Source: Polytrichum commune (taxonomy: Eukaryota > Streptophyta > Polytrichopsida > Polytrichales > Polytrichaceae). From it: 64,000 nucleotides of DNA. Position numbers and translations under genes: made by a program. Positions 12,533-25,568 of the stretch are shown in pieces. Each line of letters starts with the position of its first letter. Within the stretch, counting starts at the first letter, position 1. Below the pieces are notes generated by a model, which ran no database searches, was not told where the DNA came from, and saw nothing but the letters and a program-made list of their open reading frames with translations. The DNA lies in assembly GCA_950295325.1 (NCBI GenBank), contig OX485803.1:68153554-68217553 (forward strand), in the 5' to 3' direction.

Positions 12533-14620
12533 CCATAAACCACCCCACCTTAGAGCCATGAGGAAGGAAACTCCTTTGCCATGCAAGCCTTTCACAAGCA
12601 AAGTGCTTACTTCTATGCCACTTGTCTAAGATAAGAGCATTGAAAATGAGATACCCAGTAGTTAGCTAAATTACCATGATAGCTAAGAAATTGGGAATAT
12701 AGAGTATTAACTTTTACAGCCGATACCATGACGTGATAGGCACTCACTTGAGCGAGCCACATAGTCCCAATATTTTCTGAGGACCTTAAAATCCAAATTA
12801 GCTTAGGCTCCTAAGAATTATGCTCAAGCTCATAACGGAGTCACTTGATGAGGTAGATATTCAAAGGGCGGGAACAAATTCCTCTAACCTCATGTTGCAA
12901 CTCATGTTCCACTATGTAGGATTTGTCCTCATTCTTAACAATTAGCGGTGGCAAAGGCTTTACCTTTTCATTAGTCTTGTAGGCTTCAACAATAAGACAT
13001 GAAAAATATCATAAAATTTCAAACTCCCGGCAATTTTATATGGTGTGCTACATCATCAATTCTTTGATCAATTTCAAATGGACCAACCCATTAAGGAAGC
13101 AATTTCCTTGCACCTAGCTCAAGGGGTTGATTCTTCGTATTACATACAAACAAAGGTGAGTGTAAGAAGGGGCATTATTTGAGGCACTGATGTACATAGT
13201 ATAGATAAGAAAGAGGGTTTTTTTTTGGAATTAACTTTTTTAAAGCAAAGGTAGACATACAAAAAGGGGCCCTAAAGTTTAGAGTGCTTTTGACAATAAA
13301 TGTATTAGTTTCATCCAATTCATATTTGCATCCATTGTTGTCACATGGTAATAAAGTTGAATGACTCCTTGGTTCATTCTTGTTAGGATTCGCATTTGGG
13401 TTCTAGGACAAGCTAGAAGCTCTCGGGCTCCTTGAACATTGCTCTCTAGGTTATGGCTAAGTTATTGTGTTATGGTATTTGTTTGTTTTGTGCAATCGTT
13501 GAGTTACATGCTATGTATGAAAACTTATTCATTGATTTTTCCAATGAAAAATGAACATGAATTCTACATGTAATAAAGGTACATTTAATTCATGATTTAT
13601 ATATTTAAATATATAAGGGAAACATTTATCACATTAAATCAAAAACTTAGTATAAATACATGAGTCCATTTTCTATCATGTTGTTAATGCATATACATTT
13701 GTTTTTCTCTATAAACTTCTTGTATACTGTATACAAGGGAGTTTATTTTAATAGTGACCCATGTAGGTCGTTAAGGATTCTGATAAAGATTCCACTCCCT
13801 TGGGCACCTGGGGTTTTGAACTTAATGTTAGAAGTATTAAGAAAAAAAATTAAATATAATCTCATATGATATATCATGTTGTTTGGTGTCACCATAAGAC
13901 TTTTATTGTTGTTGGCTGCCAAACAAATGTTTCTTAGCCTTGTAACAACGTTGTCAAAACGAAGTCTTTTGTAGCCGAGACTTGAGACCCATAGATACTC
14001 ATATTGACAAGTGGTGTAGGATGTTGACCATAATTTAGCGAAACAAGGGTTATTTTGATGGATCCTTGTCACGAGTTTACTTATAGGCAAATTCAACTAT
14101 CAACAAAAATCAGAGCAACTTCCCAAAATCTTGAAGTGTGAGTATGAGATTACCGCATTTTAGTGCGCAAGAGTAGAATTGTGAGTACAACTTGGGTATT
14201 TTATCATGAATTTTTATACAAGTCATTATTTGTTAAGTTATTATTTTGATGAAACAAGCCATGCAAGCCTTCCTCATGCAAAGTGCTCATTCCCATGCCA
14301 CTTCTCCAAAATAAAAGTGAAAAAGAGTTACAAGTAGTTAGCTAGATTTCCACTCATCCATTCTAACCCACTCAACTTCATAATAGCCCAATCCATACTA
14401 CTAACATGTTATAGCCATGTAGGGCCCAACATTGGTTAAGCAAGTCACATCCACTACTTCAAACCAAGAATCTATCATACACCATTCAAGGATGAGCATT
14501 AGGCTGCCCTTATAGTAGAGGAGCCTATTCCCAATCAAGGACCCCATCGGCACTCTATAGGGTACTAGATACTTCATAAGGTTGGGACTAAATTTTGATC
14601 AAGCCAAAATCAATGCTGCC
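12532..14620. other. gene-free stretch with a dispersed repeat pair
   Basis: No gene is supported. The block 12,572-12,665 (GCCATGCAAGCCTTTC ... CAGTAGTTAGCTA) recurs as a diverged direct copy at 14,262-14,345. The text at 12,890-13,130 has the look of decayed retrotransposon sequence, but I cannot show a domain. Open frames at 13,660-14,096 on both strands lack motifs or splice partners. Confidence 0.45.
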
Positions 14621-14624
14621 ATGA

Positions 14625-14800
14625 CACATATCCTAGTTTTGAGGTGCTAAAGTGAAGAAGAATGAATGGTTATGAGAGACTCTTGGCATTGGTAATATGT
14701 TTGGGCCAACTTTTGGCTTAAAAAGTTCACAGTAGTTTCAACTTAAGGAATAAAACTACCGAAAAATTTGCAATCCTCCTAATTTCTATCTTCCTACACG
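14625..14800. repeat. dispersed repeat, copy 1 of a pair
   Basis: It shares an ordered series of words with 39,535-39,710: GAGTGCTAAAGTGA-like start, GCCAACTTTTGGCTT, GGAATAAAA and TTGCAATCCTCCT. Both lie in the same orientation about 25 kb apart, and neither contains an ORF. Confidence 0.75.
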
Positions 14801-14944
14801 AAAAAAATTTGCACCACCATATACTTCTCCACATCTTGCGCATAATCTCTTAAGTGATCGGTTATGGAGGCCTCTACTCTAGTAAAGGGAACCAAGGTGA
14901 TAGGCTTTCTAATGCTAAACCCTTCAGAAGTGGTCGATTGAACA

Positions 14945-15411
14945 ATTGAACATTTAAATTAGTCAATTGAGGCTAAGATACCCGCCACTTCTTGTACCCG
15001 GAGTCCAACGTCTGTCTGTCCGGTTATAGGAGTGACGGGCCCGGCCTGGCCATGGACATGGATTTGACATTGCAGGAAACCTACCTCCACATTGCACCAG
15101 ATTCTTGTCGAGCACGAGGCATTCCGCGATTCGATCGCTCGATGCATTCCATCATTTCGTGGCGTATGAATCCTGCCGTTTCTATCGTTCTCTCCAGCTT
15201 CGAAAATGGCGTAGAGATCTTCCTCAAGTCCAATGTCATTGGACAGGCTCTCTTCAGGGTTTCCAGAATACCAGGAAACTTACTTAGTTCCGTGTCGTCA
15301 GGAGCATCTCCTTCAATTTCGTCGTTAATGTCGGCGCTGGACAGAGAATTTCAGCGTTCCAGATTTGATTCGATATTTTGAAGCGCCAGTGAGTTTCGAG
15401 ACATAATTCCT
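14945..15411 (-). pseudogene. GC-rich exon-like island, unassigned
   Basis: This island is clearly richer in G and C than its surroundings. Its minus strand reads as good coding sequence from about 15,343 (after a pyrimidine-rich TTCTCTGTCCAG acceptor) to about 15,088 (a GAG|GTAGGT donor-like site), with peptides such as DINDEIEGDAPDDTE and FIRHEMMECIERSNRG. A second open stretch in another frame (HVHGQAGPVTPITG) ends at a stop at 14,959. An in-frame TGA separates an upstream ATG (15,404) from the body. The plus strand is also open from 14,992 to 15,381. It could be one internal exon of a minus-strand gene, a broken gene, or the 5' leader region of the coiled-coil gene to the right. I do not recognise the protein. 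Confidence 0.3.
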
Positions 15412-16508
15412 TTTCTCCAATTGTAGTACGATATTTTAAATTTGTTGATGAAGTTGACCTGTATGTTATTGCGCTGAGCTCGTTCTTGTTGATGATTGGT
15501 TTGCTGAACTCGAGTTCGATCCGTTCACGTGGATTTCTCGAGACGAGAGTTTCACATAGGGCTCGATGTCTTCCCATGTGTTAACATGTCTTTAAAATGC
15601 ACTTTTTTGTGCTTCCATACAGTTGTCTCTCTCCGGAGGGGGCTATTAGAATATGGATATATCCCATGCAACAAATTTTGCTGTGCAATCAGCTCAAGAG
15701 AATTGTCAATAGAATCATAGAGAAACGGGGATAAAAGTTGATGGCAGTTGGATCACTTCTTCACTGCTCAATTTTGTTATCAGATTTCTGTAAATAAGTT
15801 TGCAGAACGGTTGAGATTCCCTTAGTTTGAGCCCGTGAATGGAATATTAAGACACTACACCCCGAACATTCTCTGCCCTTTAGCTGTGATGCAAGAGCTC
15901 ATATTACAACATAAGCCTCTGGGGGTTTTGATCCACGATTGCAAGGTCCACGAAATGCAAGATCTTCTTTGGCGAACTTTGATTCAGTATTCTACTTTCA
16001 TTTGAGCTCTATATCGAGCTTTGTGTATGAATCTCACATCAGGTCGTCTTGGATTTTTCCGAGGCATTCATAGTTTAAATGTGGTATATTATGTATATTC
16101 AAATTACGACAATAGGTGATTTAATGTACATATGAACGCCACTTGACATGAAGGAGCAGATCTACAGCAAGGTTACCTGTCGGATGGCTTCATGGTGTAA
16201 TTTCGGTAGGATGGTTTTTGTGAACATTTCAACCTTCAACGTAGTACAGCGTATACATATTATTATCTTCTGCATTTACATATTGACATATTGAAAATGA
16301 GTCGAGCATCAACAAGTAACTGGGAGGTATATTCACTTTCTTCACAACAGCTCGTCGTTTGCCCATTATCACGAAGTCTTGTATCATTCAGGATATAACA
16401 CAGAAGCAGCTACTACACATTTTAATAAACGATCAAAATTTTCCTGCCCTACCCAGTGTTTGAAATGTTCGTTATCAATGTAATAGGAATCGGAGAATTG
16501 GGTAGCTG

Positions 16509-19500
16509 ATGTCGCGGAACCTTACCAGTTCTGGAGAGAGTAGTAAGGGTTTCAATTTTGAGGAAGGTCCCATGGCGTTTGTACCATTTGGTAAAAAGAC
16601 AAATCGGACCAATGGATCGTTGGTGCATCCTGGCAGCCCTCCTCTGAGCAATTACGCTCAGGTATGCATACCATTCCCAATACATTTATTGAAAGAAAAA
16701 AAACTTGGTGAGAATATGAAGTCGTCAAGTAGTATCTTTGCCGATCCCCTCTTTTGTGGTATTCTGAGCTGCTGTTTTTCTGACTGCAAGCCAACTGCGA
16801 TCTCTCCTGTTGCCACTATTTTCTATGTTGTCATCAGTTTTGTCATGTCTTTTCTGGACCGAAGTATTATGCGGTTATGTTTGCAATTTTAAAATGTGCT
16901 TTGAAAGATTTAGAAGCCCCAGTTCAATTTTTCTGTTATTTTAGGTGTGCATGGAGCAGGATGACACTCAACCTGAGCAATCACATGGGGAGATGTCAAT
17001 GGTGGCAATGGGTGACTTGGACGAAGGGGCCTTTGCAGAAGCAAGCATCCAACAAATTTTGGAACACAATTGTGCTCTTCGTCGAAATTTTGAGAGTGTA
17101 ACCATTATACCTTGTCACTTTTTGCTTCCCTAAAGAGATGTTTAGGCGATGAGAAGTCAATGTATAATGTGATCAGTAAGAACTGTAGCATATGATTAAC
17201 AGTACGAACTAAAGATAGAGTGGGGAAGCAATATTGGTTGTGCTCCTTCACTCGAACGGTTATAATTGTAAGGGAAAATAGCTCACTGCATAGAGATTCC
17301 TAGGAGCACGTGCTCCATACATGTGTACATAGTGGTTCTACTGTATTCTTTAAAACCTCCAACTGGGGTTGTGGGACGGAACCAATAGTGTCCTGTATTG
17401 GTAGTTTCTTGCATCTTGAAGGTGTGGTGTTTATCATGGTGGAAATGATTGCATCATGTGTTCATTTGATTGTTACAGTTGAAGCAGCTGCATTTACAGC
17501 TAACAGACTCCAACCTACAGTTACAACAAGCTTGTTTGCGGCTACAAGAAGAGAAAGTGAGAAATCAAAACATCTCACATTGTCATATTGAGCCCTAGTA
17601 TTTAGATTTTGGAGTTGTGTACATGAGCTTGCACGGGTCCAGATTGCTGAGCTTATTGTGTTTTGTGCTTAGGAAGCATTGGAGAAAGCGACTCGCGACC
17701 TAAATGAAACCAAACGAGAAAAGGATTCTCTGCTTTCAACTATAGAAGACTTGGTAGCTGTCATCTCCTTGCTTCATGGGGCTTTTGGAAGTTCTGATTT
17801 CTATCTTTGAATTTGGCGTACATATACATACTTATTTTAGAACGTTTCACTGAAATCTAGTAACTTCTGGTCCTCTTGAACAAACTTTCTAGTGGGTAGC
17901 TGAGAAACTCCCAATTACATAGACATGTTTTACTCCCCTAACAAAGATGTAGTCATTAGAGGGATGATTCCACGTCTGATCTCCTTCTTACGAGCTTTTC
18001 AACCTTGCCAGATTTTAATTGTTCGATATTAGTGACACCCTATTTGCTGGACAAGTATCACCCTAGAACAAAAACTCAAAGGATCTCTCATTTTTTTTCG
18101 GTACTTAGTTTGGGCCTATACTTGAAATTCCTTGGTGCATCTTTTTTACTGGTGAAACCTCGAGAAGCATCAGACAGCAGTGTGCTGTATTGAAATGCAT
18201 ATCCAGTAGAAGGCAAGCGTTCTAAGTTTAAGACTTGTGCATTCTCTTTTGCCTGTTTTGATGATCTTAAGCCCTTTCGCTTCCATCCAGGAGGAGTTTG
18301 GAACACATTTGACTATCTTGAGATGGGACATTCTCGAAACTGCAGAAACTGAATCAGGAGAAGGATCTACGTCTTCTGAGGAGAGAGCGAGATGATTCTG
18401 CTGGTATTTACCAGTACCAACTTGACCCAGGACAATCAACAGCTTCCTTCAATCTATTTGCGCCTCATCGAAAGGTCCAAGTTGTGATGGCATTTTCAAC
18501 AGAGGATGAGCATAATAAAGTCCTGAAATGATTTATTTGCTGGCTTGTAGGGAGTACTACACACATATATAGAGAGAAATCTACACAGGCAGGATAAGTT
18601 TTAGATCCCTGCGTTTTTTATCATCCTAGATATAATGCGTACTCACTCTTGTGGCTTACTACCTATATAGTAGCTCCTTTAAATAAGGTTGCATTTGACC
18701 AACTATTATGTCTAATCAGACCACCATGTGTGCATTGAAACCAGAATTTTTGTCAGTAATGCAACTAGTGGAAGGTGTATATTACTTGCACATTTGTAGA
18801 GGTTGATCTCTCTGATGGTCTCTACAATTGCAGCTATTGCAGCGGATTTGGAATCACGTATACAATGTCTTGAGATGAAAATCTCAACATATAAATGTGA
18901 CAATGAAGAGCTCGTACATAAGGTTGAACTCATTAGGTAATCCTCTGATTTTCAGGAGTATCTTTCATGCTGAAGTTGTCCAATTTCTTTCCTGCTATGT
19001 ATAAAGGATCATGCAGTGAGGGGATCACAATCCGGAATTTCCAACATTTGTTTATCATGCCTTAATACATCATTGTCTTGTAGAAGTGCTAAGATACCAA
19101 GGTCATGATTTGAGATTACTTCACTGTACTGAGTCTGACCATGAACGATATTCATGCATCTTGAAGGTTTTGACACTTGGCTTTGATCTCTGTGGAAACT
19201 CCTTTTGCAATTCTCAAGCTTCATTTCGTCAATTAAATAATTACAATACTTAACCCGCATCTGCACTCACATGGGGCAATAGCCATTGGACAGCACGCTA
19301 TTTATCTCATATTGGCTTCTTCGTATAAATGTGTAACTGTAGATTTATATATACCTATATTCTTTGTTTGAGAAATGGAGGAAGAATGTTCATATACCGT
19401 ATGCATTTCTCTACAGAATGGAGAAGGACCAAGCTTTGGCTGCAATGCAGACTATTGAGATAGAGCATTCACGTGAGATGCTTGCCCTCAAAGTTGAGGA

Positions 19501-22500
19501 CCAAACAGCAAGGCAACGAGCTCTTGACCTAGCACATAAGGTGCCTCTTAATGCTCTCTATCTGCATCTACAACCCTGGTCCGGGAGGAATTTGTTGGAG
19601 ATAGATAAAAGAAAGTATATTATTCTCAAGGAATTTTTTTTCTCTACACTTAACATGTCCTTTAGGAATATATGGTAGAAGTCCAATTTTCTTACTTCCC
19701 CTTGTCCTAGTCCTGCTTCTCTCTTCTTAATCCCATGGTGTCTTTACTGATTGAGAATTTTCTCCTTTTAGCCTCCATCCAAAATGAAGAGCAATCTTTT
19801 CATAACTGCATTTGAAACATATAATGTAAGTAGTGCATTCGAAATATATGAATATGCGATCTTGACTCCAATGAGGAAGTCATTGGGTTCTGCTTCCACG
19901 CATGCTTGGAAGTAGTGGTCGGATTGACGTGACAGTTTCTTTGGCTATCCAGCACATTATTTGATGTACAATTTGACCCTTGATTATATTTTCTCTCTCT
20001 CCATCCTACTGAAGTTTTGGATTGTCCTAAGCTATTGAGGTATGACCCTTTCAGAAGGCCACACAAAAAAACTGTACCTGATTCCTGGGAACCTCTGTTT
20101 TTAGTTCCTTGCAGCCTCATTCCTGAAATATACTAAATCCAGTGAGAAACTGAGACATTTTGAATCTGCTCTTTTCTCATGTCGTTCTTCTCACATCGAT
20201 GTGCATGGGAATGCTTTTGTGTGACTGGCAGTGCAAACATCTGGAAATGGACTTAGAGAAGACACTAAATGCAGCTGAAGCTGCTCAGCAGGAGTTGTTA
20301 GCAATCACTTGCGAGAACGACCTCACTGTCAAAAATCTCAAAGAATCATTGCAAAGAGTGGAGTAATGAAAACTAACAAGGCTTGAACTTCATAACTTCT
20401 TGACTGTTATGATTCCTGTTCAGCAGCTAGTCTCTAAAGCTGCAGGGTTCCTGTAAAGGGAAATATTCATATGGAACCTGTGAAAAGGGTTTTTGTTGCA
20501 AAAGCAGTATAATCCAACAGAAGCCTTCTATTCCCAAATTGGCGTGTTGCAAGTGAATACTAAGTTAAAGTAGTCTGTACAGTTGACAAGAGTAGTATAT
20601 GACAGTACATGATGCAGTTAATGGTTGAGGCTCTTATCGTACATCTATCAGTCCAGTGAGTAAAATAGTTAAAATCTGTGCTGTTGTGTTCAGGGACAGG
20701 ATGCGTGTTGTGCAAGAGCAACACAAAAAATCTGAAGAAGAGTGGGAATGCGAGCGAAAGAAATTGCTCAATATGGTTGAGAGCAAAGAATGGTGCGTGC
20801 TATCTTCTGCAATATTCTTCTGTTATTATATGCTATACTTATATTCTGAACAAGTTGATTACAATGTAGCATTACTAGGTACATTCCTCAAGAAGGAGAA
20901 CGGTTGAGAAGCTTAATTAGCTATCAAGCACGAGTAGGATACCAGCGGAAAGCCAACATCGTTACATAGCACAGAATTTGGAGCTCAGCTGTTTCAAAAA
21001 CCTGCTCTAGCAATTTGTAGTGACTACACTGTTAACCGAAATTCAGCTGCCATCAGGCCCCTTTACGGATTTAATATGATAGAACCTTGAGCTCTCATCA
21101 ATGTGTTTGTCATATGTAGTTTACTTTGGTGGATGTGCATCTTCATGTACCCATACGAGTATATGTACAGGGAGGCAATAATAAACTTATCATAGTTAAT
21201 AGAAAGCAAAGTCACATTAGCTCTTTGGGACAGGCAGGATCAGCACATGCTGCGCGCAAAGGAGGAGTCAGAGATGCGAATGAGAGAAGATTTTGATTTG
21301 AAGCTCAAATTGTTAGAGAAGGACAAAGAGGAGAGTGAACGGCGTTACAGAGAAGAAGCAGAGTTGTGCATGAAGGAGGCTCTCATGGATGTGCGTTATG
21401 AAGAAGAAAGGCAGAGAGAATTAAGAAGAACATTAGAGGGTGAAGCTGCTGACCTTCGCGCCATGCTGGTTGCCATGGAGCAATCTAGCACTGATTGTGA
21501 GCTTCGTCACACAGCATCCATTAGAGAACTCTCCAAGGTAAAACAAATTTCCAGAATCTTAATACTGGGAAATTTAAGTGCACTCCATATTCGCTTAGTG
21601 AACCTTGAGATGCCTGGCGAGGATGTTGCACTTTTGTGTGGTGAAAATCCTCTGAAGTGTGTTGGTATTCCTGATCATGGCCACACTGAGCTTTAAGATA
21701 TGAACATGGGCATAAATGCTATCCTTTGCCCTTACATTGATTAAACCGCTTGAATGCAACGTGAACAATCAATCTCGGAAGATATATCAATGTCAGAACT
21801 TGAAACTAATCTTTTTGTGCAGGAGTGCGAATCCCTTTGCAAGGAACTTGTTGTATTGAAGAAAAGAGAAAATGAGATGACTGAAGCATACAAAGCTTCT
21901 CGAAAAGAGAATACTGAGTTAGTGACAGAAATTGAGGGCATGAGGGCACACCTGAATGATGTGCTGTACAAAAATCACGAGTCTTTTACTCAAGTAGCGG
22001 AATACAAGTCAGTCTTCGACTTTGAGCTTATGACTGTACACTGATGTCTTGAATTCTATAGATAAAAATCTTGAAGGGCACATGTCAAGATTATGTCACT
22101 CGCTCAACCGAGTGGCTTAATGACTGCAGCTGGACTGTTGAAAATAAGAGCAGGTCAGACTATTAAGGCCAGTATTTTCTGTGGATCAGGAGGGCGAAGG
22201 ATGAGTATGAGAGACAGGTGGAGCATCTAAAAAGGGAGCTTCATGACTTCAAATGTTTGCGAGAGCGTGACCACCATGAATATACTCGCAGCTTGGATGA
22301 TTTGAAGGTATGTACACCTAGTACTGCCACTCAGTGTGTTTTTAATCTGTCTAGCAGGTTGTTCAAATGGGTGGCATGGATTACATTCGTAGACTTGAGT
22401 TTGAATTGGCAGACTTATATTTTTTATCCAAATAATTTTCACTCAATACCTCATTATACTCTTGCAGTAACTCCAGAGTGGTACTCAATTTGCATTTTAT

Positions 22501-23724
22501 GGTACTCGTGTGCTCAGAGTGGTAGTCGTGATAATACAAAATTATTGTATAGCTTGACTGTCATATATATGTATTGACGAAAATCCTTGGGGTGCTGGTC
22601 TAAATGTAATTGTATGTAAAGAGTAGTATAACACATAACATGTCAGCCCAGAATTGCTGTTGAGTTGGGTTTGACAGAGAAACGCAGCAGCTGAGAAGGC
22701 AGGTATAATTTTAAGAGAATCCAAGATAGCGGAAGAGCAAAAAGAAACTCTAGTCCAAAAAAATCACTCTCTTAAAAAGGCAAACGCCACTACTTTTAGC
22801 CACCAATGTTTATTCTGGACAGAATATAATACACGGCACCAAATATGACAACTAACTGAACTGAGGATGCTACTAACTGAACTGGACACAAAATAGAAAG
22901 TTGAATGTTGCTGTCTGTTAGATAATGTTGAAGGTAACCTTCACCTAATTATCAACAGTTTTATATTAACGTACTCATCAAGGCCTACGTATGGATGTGC
23001 AGAAATTGAAAGAGACTAATAAGCTATTAGCAACAATGACTGCTGACCATCACCAGCTCTTGATCCGAACTCGAGAACTCGAAGCGCAAGTCAAATTCTT
23101 TCAGCCAACTCCACTGGTGAACATTTGCTGGATGCCCAAAAATTTGGTTATGTTCATATGATTTGTACATGTTAATCACCCTCTACAGCAAATTGCTTGT
23201 CATTCTTTACATTATTATGTCTCATATTCAGGTGTGCTGGTGAGGCTATGCAGATACCATGCATAACCTTCTATCCCTCAAATGGGTTGTTGACGGGGGC
23301 AGTGGCATTGACTCCGTACTATGTGGATGTCCATTTAACCTTGCAGTTGTGTTGGTCTAAACCGATACTAAGAGGACATTGAGGTTTTCTCTTTTTTAAC
23401 ATGGGTTTAACCACAACCTGGTGGCTTCAGGTATATAAATCGAGTTCATCAGACTCCACAACACCAAGAATTAGAAAAGCTTTGGAGCAAAGCACCACCA
23501 ATGCTGCGTGGTTGAAAGCAGAGATGGCACAGCTGGAACGACGACAGTCGCAATTCTTGTCTGCAAGGAGAGAGCAATCAGAGAATCTTTCTGCTGAAAA
23601 ATATAAGCTTTCCCATCCACAAAGGTTGCAAATCCCAGCAGCACCTTCAGTATCTGTCAACCCTAAAGACCTCCCTGAGAAAATGGTAGATGATGAAAGA
23701 CATGGAGGTGGCTGCCGGGTTTGA
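16509..23724 (+). CDS. large coiled-coil protein, function unknown
   Basis: Fifteen exons that join in consistent phase: 16509-16661, 16945-17097, 17479-17556, 17673-17753, 18346-18403, 18843-18936, 19417-19540, 20232-20362, 20694-20792, 21234-21537, 21823-22007, 22190-22307, 22678-22779, 23003-23116 and 23431-23724. They total about 695 aa. The first 100 residues are low in heptads. From about residue 85 (IQQILEHNCALRRNFES) almost to the C-terminus the chain is Glu/Lys/Leu-rich with heptad spacing, typical of a long rod. The tail is Ser/Thr/Pro-containing and ends GGGCRV. No motor, kinase or membrane segment is seen. A structural role (cytoskeletal, centrosomal or ciliary, nuclear scaffold) is only inference. 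The start ATG at 16,509 is the first in frame. All introns are GT-AG except the one after exon 13, which appears to be GC-AG. Confidence 0.8.
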
Positions 23725-24530
23725 GACAACAACAATTGCATGAAGGGATAAATAAGAGACGAAAATAAAAGACAGCAAAGATTAATTTTTTATAAGATTG
23801 TGGGCTTCTTCAACTACAATTCTAGGGTGTCACCCTTCACTGATATCCCAAGTGTGATGCTGGTCCAAGAAATAAGGTTCACAACCAGGTAACTAACTTC
23901 TATCCCAAACAGCGGTAAAGTGAAGCTGTGTTATATCACACAATGTCTGACACTGATGAGTTTCACGTGCTTCAGCATTCCCATAAGTTTCTATTTCACA
24001 ATAACCCCTGACAAGTGGCAGAACTGTTTTTGCGCATAAATCAATTAGTAGTGCGTTTGGTATTTTGGATGACATGCACTCCTCTCTGCCATGACTATTC
24101 CTATGGTATTTTGGACCACAAGTTTTTTGATGTCGATCGTTACATTGTTCTATGAATTGTCAATGTTATTGCAACATGGACTGTCACACCAACTCCCTGA
24201 ATGTCATATCCATTCACTTATCAGAAGTCATGTTTCGTCTATAAGGTAGAAAAGGCTTAATGGCACCCTGATGGATCCCCAAAGTCATTTTCGACAAGCA
24301 CTCAATCAAGCTACCTCGTAGGATCTCTTGTTTTGTGGATCCCAGTCAATGAATTTCCAGGCATTTTTGCCATAATGCGCCTATTTGTTTAGTACCAATT
24401 TCTCCTAAACATTTTGCATGACCACTTTGCATTTCATCAAAGCTTAGGGATTAGTGAAGCCTGGATGAATAGTAATTTATAACATCGTAGGAAATTTCTC
24501 GTCCCTCGGGTCTTTCTAGGGTTGATGTGG
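23725..24530. other. gene-free stretch between coiled-coil gene and snoRNA cluster
   Basis: Probable 3' UTR of the coiled-coil gene followed by unstructured AT-rich sequence. No frame or repeat is supported before the snoRNA cluster begins near 24,576. Confidence 0.4.
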
Positions 24531-24575
24531 ATCGAGTTTGAATGTAGATTCGTTAATTTTGAGCTCACTGCTTGC

Positions 24576-24708
24576 CGATGTGCTCTTGGTGTTCGTGACA
24601 TCTTCTATGGACGATAAGAGTCGGAAAAATCAAGAGATCGGTCTGCGGGCACCAGAACACCATGCTTGCACATTAGGAGTGCAGCAGGTTACCACGTATG
24701 ATACCCGA
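24576..24708 (-). ncRNA. box H/ACA snoRNA, copy 4 (diverged)
   Basis: Minus-strand homologue of the H/ACA RNAs at 34.4, 34.8, 35.2 and 25.0 kb. Hairpin 1 keeps CGGGTA pairing with TGCCCG (with a T-G wobble) and the apical stem TGCAC/GTGCA. Hairpin 2 is weaker: the lower stem is reduced to CTTG/CAAG and the upper stem to GAC/GTC. An ACA lies at 24,579-24,581. The pocket-to-ACA distance is 14 or 15 nt, depending on how the upper stem is drawn. It is probably a decaying or diverged paralogue. Confidence 0.6.
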
Positions 24709-24748
24709 GATAATGCTTCACAATTTGGGAAATACAATAACTGATGAG

Positions 24749-24839
24749 AAGGATCAGATACACTGGCTTAGCTCGCAAGAGCAAATAGTAGATTGCGGAA
24801 TCAGCTTCGATCATCCGGGGAAAGTGTCCTCATTTCCTT
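24749..24839 (-). ncRNA. box C/D snoRNA, unit 4
   Basis: On the minus strand the order is: terminal stem AAGGA, C box ATGAGGA (one mismatch to RTGATGA), D' box CTGA (24,801-24,804), a conserved GCTC-TTGC-GAGC mini-hairpin, D box CTGA (24,754-24,757) and TCCTT closing the terminal stem. It lies 40 nt upstream of an H/ACA RNA, as in the other units. Confidence 0.65.
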
Positions 24840-25019
24840 AAAATAATCAATACAATAATAATCTAGTGAATTGCAAGCATATATACTCCACTTAACAAGT
24901 AGAGTTGCAACGCGTTAACTCATTTCTCTCAATTTCTGGAAGTGCAACTAAACTGTACGTAGAAGGCACTCCATAACACTCGATAAAGGTCAACCACTGA
25001 AGATCACACATTTCTTCCC

Positions 25020-25153
25020 GAATGTATGCTTGAGTTACGTGACTTCTTTCATGAAGATCCAGAGTCAGAAAAGATCAAGATATCATTCTACGGGTACCAG
25101 AACACCGTGCTTACACATTGCGTATGTAGCAGGTTGCCTGATATGCTACCCGC
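25020..25153 (-). ncRNA. box H/ACA snoRNA, copy 5
   Basis: Two hairpins and an ACA tail on the minus strand. Hairpin 1 is closed by GCGGGTA/TACCCGT and has an apical stem TACA/TGTA where other copies have TGCA/TGCA, a compensatory base-pair change. The hinge is AGAATGA. Hairpin 2 has a lower stem CTTGA/TCAAG, upper stem TGACT/AGTCA, and 14 nt from the upper stem to ACA (25,023-25,025). The RNA target is unknown. Confidence 0.75.
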
Positions 25154-25194
25154 ATAACGATTCAAGACATGTAAACATACGGTAATTAAACAGA

Positions 25195-25273
25195 GAATTA
25201 TCAGATATACTGGCTTATCTTGGAAGGTCACATGGCAGAGATGATAATCCGGGGAAAGTGTCTCATTTCCTTC
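25195..25273 (-). ncRNA. box C/D snoRNA, unit 5 (degenerate)
   Basis: Homologous to the other C/D units in its first and last thirds (CACTTTCCCCGGAT and GCCAGTATATCTGA), but the C box has lost a base (ATGAGA), the middle differs, and the sequence after the D box no longer pairs with the 5' stem. Probably non-functional. Confidence 0.5.
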
Positions 25274-25568
25274 ATCGTAATCATAAGTTCCATAAAAAAA
25301 CACGCATGCAAATACTTCGCAACACAGTATGTAAAACATGTCACAAACAATTCGCGACCCACGACAATGATATATATTGCACCACCACAACACGGACAGT
25401 AAAACATCACTTAAAAGTTTCTCAAGAAAATGCAGAGACGCAAATGACACAGCACATTATCGCACCACGACCATAGAAACAAGCGCCTACGACTGCTCTC
25501 GACTGAGCCACAAAACCTAAACTGTAAAAGAGGAAACAGAGATGATGCCAATGAAGGCTCTCGGAGAC

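Noticed and set aside
13743-14096. 117-codon minus-strand frame with fairly normal composition
   Set aside because: No motif, no splice partners and AT-rich surroundings; not enough to support a gene.
25088-25450. 120-codon minus-strand frame
   Set aside because: It overlaps snoRNA unit 5 and its leader; the paralogous units have no equivalent frame.
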